Assembly: GCA_963702175.1 (NCBI GenBank)
Contig: OY969721.1
Coordinates: 744,001 to 808,000, forward strand
From: VRUE01 sp963702175
Lineage (GTDB): Bacteria > Actinomycetota > Thermoleophilia > Solirubrobacterales > 70-9
Length of the DNA stretch: 64,000 nt
Reading direction: 5' to 3'
How positions within the stretch are numbered: position 1 is the first letter of the stretch; every line of letters begins with the position of its first letter. Position numbers and translations under genes: made by a program. The notes under the pieces are model-generated. The model was given only the letters and a program-made list of their open reading frames with translations. It was not told the origin of the DNA and searched no databases. Below are positions 63,491 to 64,000 of the stretch, piece by piece.

Positions 63491-64000
63491 ATGGCGTCGG
63501 CGACCGGCACAGGCCAGGCCCCGCCCTCGGCGTTCCCGATCGAGAAGGTACGCGCCGCCTTCCCGGCGTTGGAGCGCGAGGTCAACGGGCAGCCCGTCGC
63601 CTACCTCGACAGCGGCGCCAGCTCGCAGCGGGTGCTGGCCTCGATCCAGGCGGTCGACCGCTACGAGCGCACCCATCACTCCAACGTCCACCGCGGCGCT
63701 CACACGATGTCGGCCGAGGCGACGGCGGCCTTCGAGGGGGCGCGGGCGACCGTCGCCGACCACCTCGGCGCCGCCGACCGCCGCGAGGTCGTTTTCGTCC
63801 GCAACGCGACCGAGGCGATCAACCTGGTCGCGCGGGCATGGGGGGACGCCAACATCGGCGAGGGCGACCGGATCGTGCTCACCGAGATGGAGCATCACTC
63901 CAACATCGTCCCCTGGCAGCAGCTGGCGGAGCGGGTCGGAGCGGAGGTGGATTGGGTGCCGGTAACCGACGAGGGCCTGCTCGACATGGAGGCCTTCGCG
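63491..64000 (+). CDS. sufS: Cysteine desulfurase SufS, N-terminal part (runs off right edge)
   Basis: 170 residues visible from ATG 63491, 10 nt after sufC. Begins with a short leader then FPIEKVRAAFPALEREVNGQPVAYLDSGASSQRV, THHSNVHRGAHTMSAEAT, VVFVRNATEAINLVARAW, LTEMEHHSNIVPWQQLAERVG, all SufS/CsdA class II signatures (the HHSN segment contacts PLP). The PLP lysine and catalytic Cys lie beyond base 64000. Supplies sulfur to the Suf scaffold. Confidence 0.95.
   Translation, partial: MASATGTGQAPPSAFPIEKVRAAFPALEREVNGQPVAYLDSGASSQRVLASIQAVDRYERTHHSNVHRGAHTMSAEATAAFEGARATVADHLGAADRREVVFVRNATEAINLVARAWGDANIGEGDRIVLTEMEHHSNIVPWQQLAERVGAEVDWVPVTDEGLLDMEAFA

Overview
The window looks like a high-GC Actinomycetota chromosome, most likely a Thermoleophilia / Solirubrobacterales relative. 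This rests on the rplM-rpsI-glmM-glmS-acpS-nnr-alr order, the CysO-CysM-Mec cysteine genes, the collagen-like and NHL/TolB-type secreted proteins, the AbiEi-DUF559 proteins and frequent GTG/TTG starts. Genus is not resolvable by eye. 62 protein-coding genes are called. I saw no rRNA, tRNA or CRISPR array.

Layout. 1-10.5 kb (minus): ribosomal proteins L13 and S9, amino-sugar synthesis (glmM, glmS), a DUF3352 lipoprotein, acpS, nnr, a CBS protein and alr, interrupted by a DUF4143 ATPase gene. 10.5-13.5 kb (plus): M23 peptidase, a Fur/Zur regulator with its operator, a ZIP transporter and a lower-GC secreted protein. 13.6-20.2 kb (minus): hup, pyrF, LysM protein, D-Ala-D-Ala carboxypeptidase, PfkB kinase, guaB3 and guaA, mostly overlapping. 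20.7-24.0 kb (minus): tldD/tldE with two small partners. 24.0-30.7 kb: AbiEi-DUF559 gene, CDF transporter, rdgB, rph, Flp-like pilin, glycosyltransferase, nadB. 30.7-35.8 kb (plus): hyuA/hyuB, DUF1802 and a peptidase-like protein. 35.8-39.0 kb (minus): MoeZ-like E1, CysO, CysM, Mec, a protein-carried-sulfide cysteine pathway. 39.1-57.0 kb (minus): three TetR regulators and two paralogous operons for large secreted proteins. 57.2-64 kb: htpX, a two-component pair split by a second AbiEi-DUF559 gene, an MFS exporter, and Rrf2-sufC-sufS.

Main novelty. (1) A 90-bp palindromic element lies in frame inside three unrelated genes (rpsI, guaA and the carboxypeptidase), twice in one orientation and once inverted. 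At least four base pairs of its hairpin covary between copies, yet every copy is translated as 30 codons. It resembles the logic of Rickettsia palindromic elements; I know of no description in this phylum. (2) Both AbiEi-DUF559 genes have a long inverted repeat centred exactly on the A of the start codon. (3) The DUF4143 ATPase gene starts inside the last of four copies of a 22-bp phased repeat. (4) A roughly 363-bp nested palindrome fills the tldE-hup gap. (5) Two secreted-protein operons are related by gene fusion or fission and share promoter boxes with the adjacent TetR genes.
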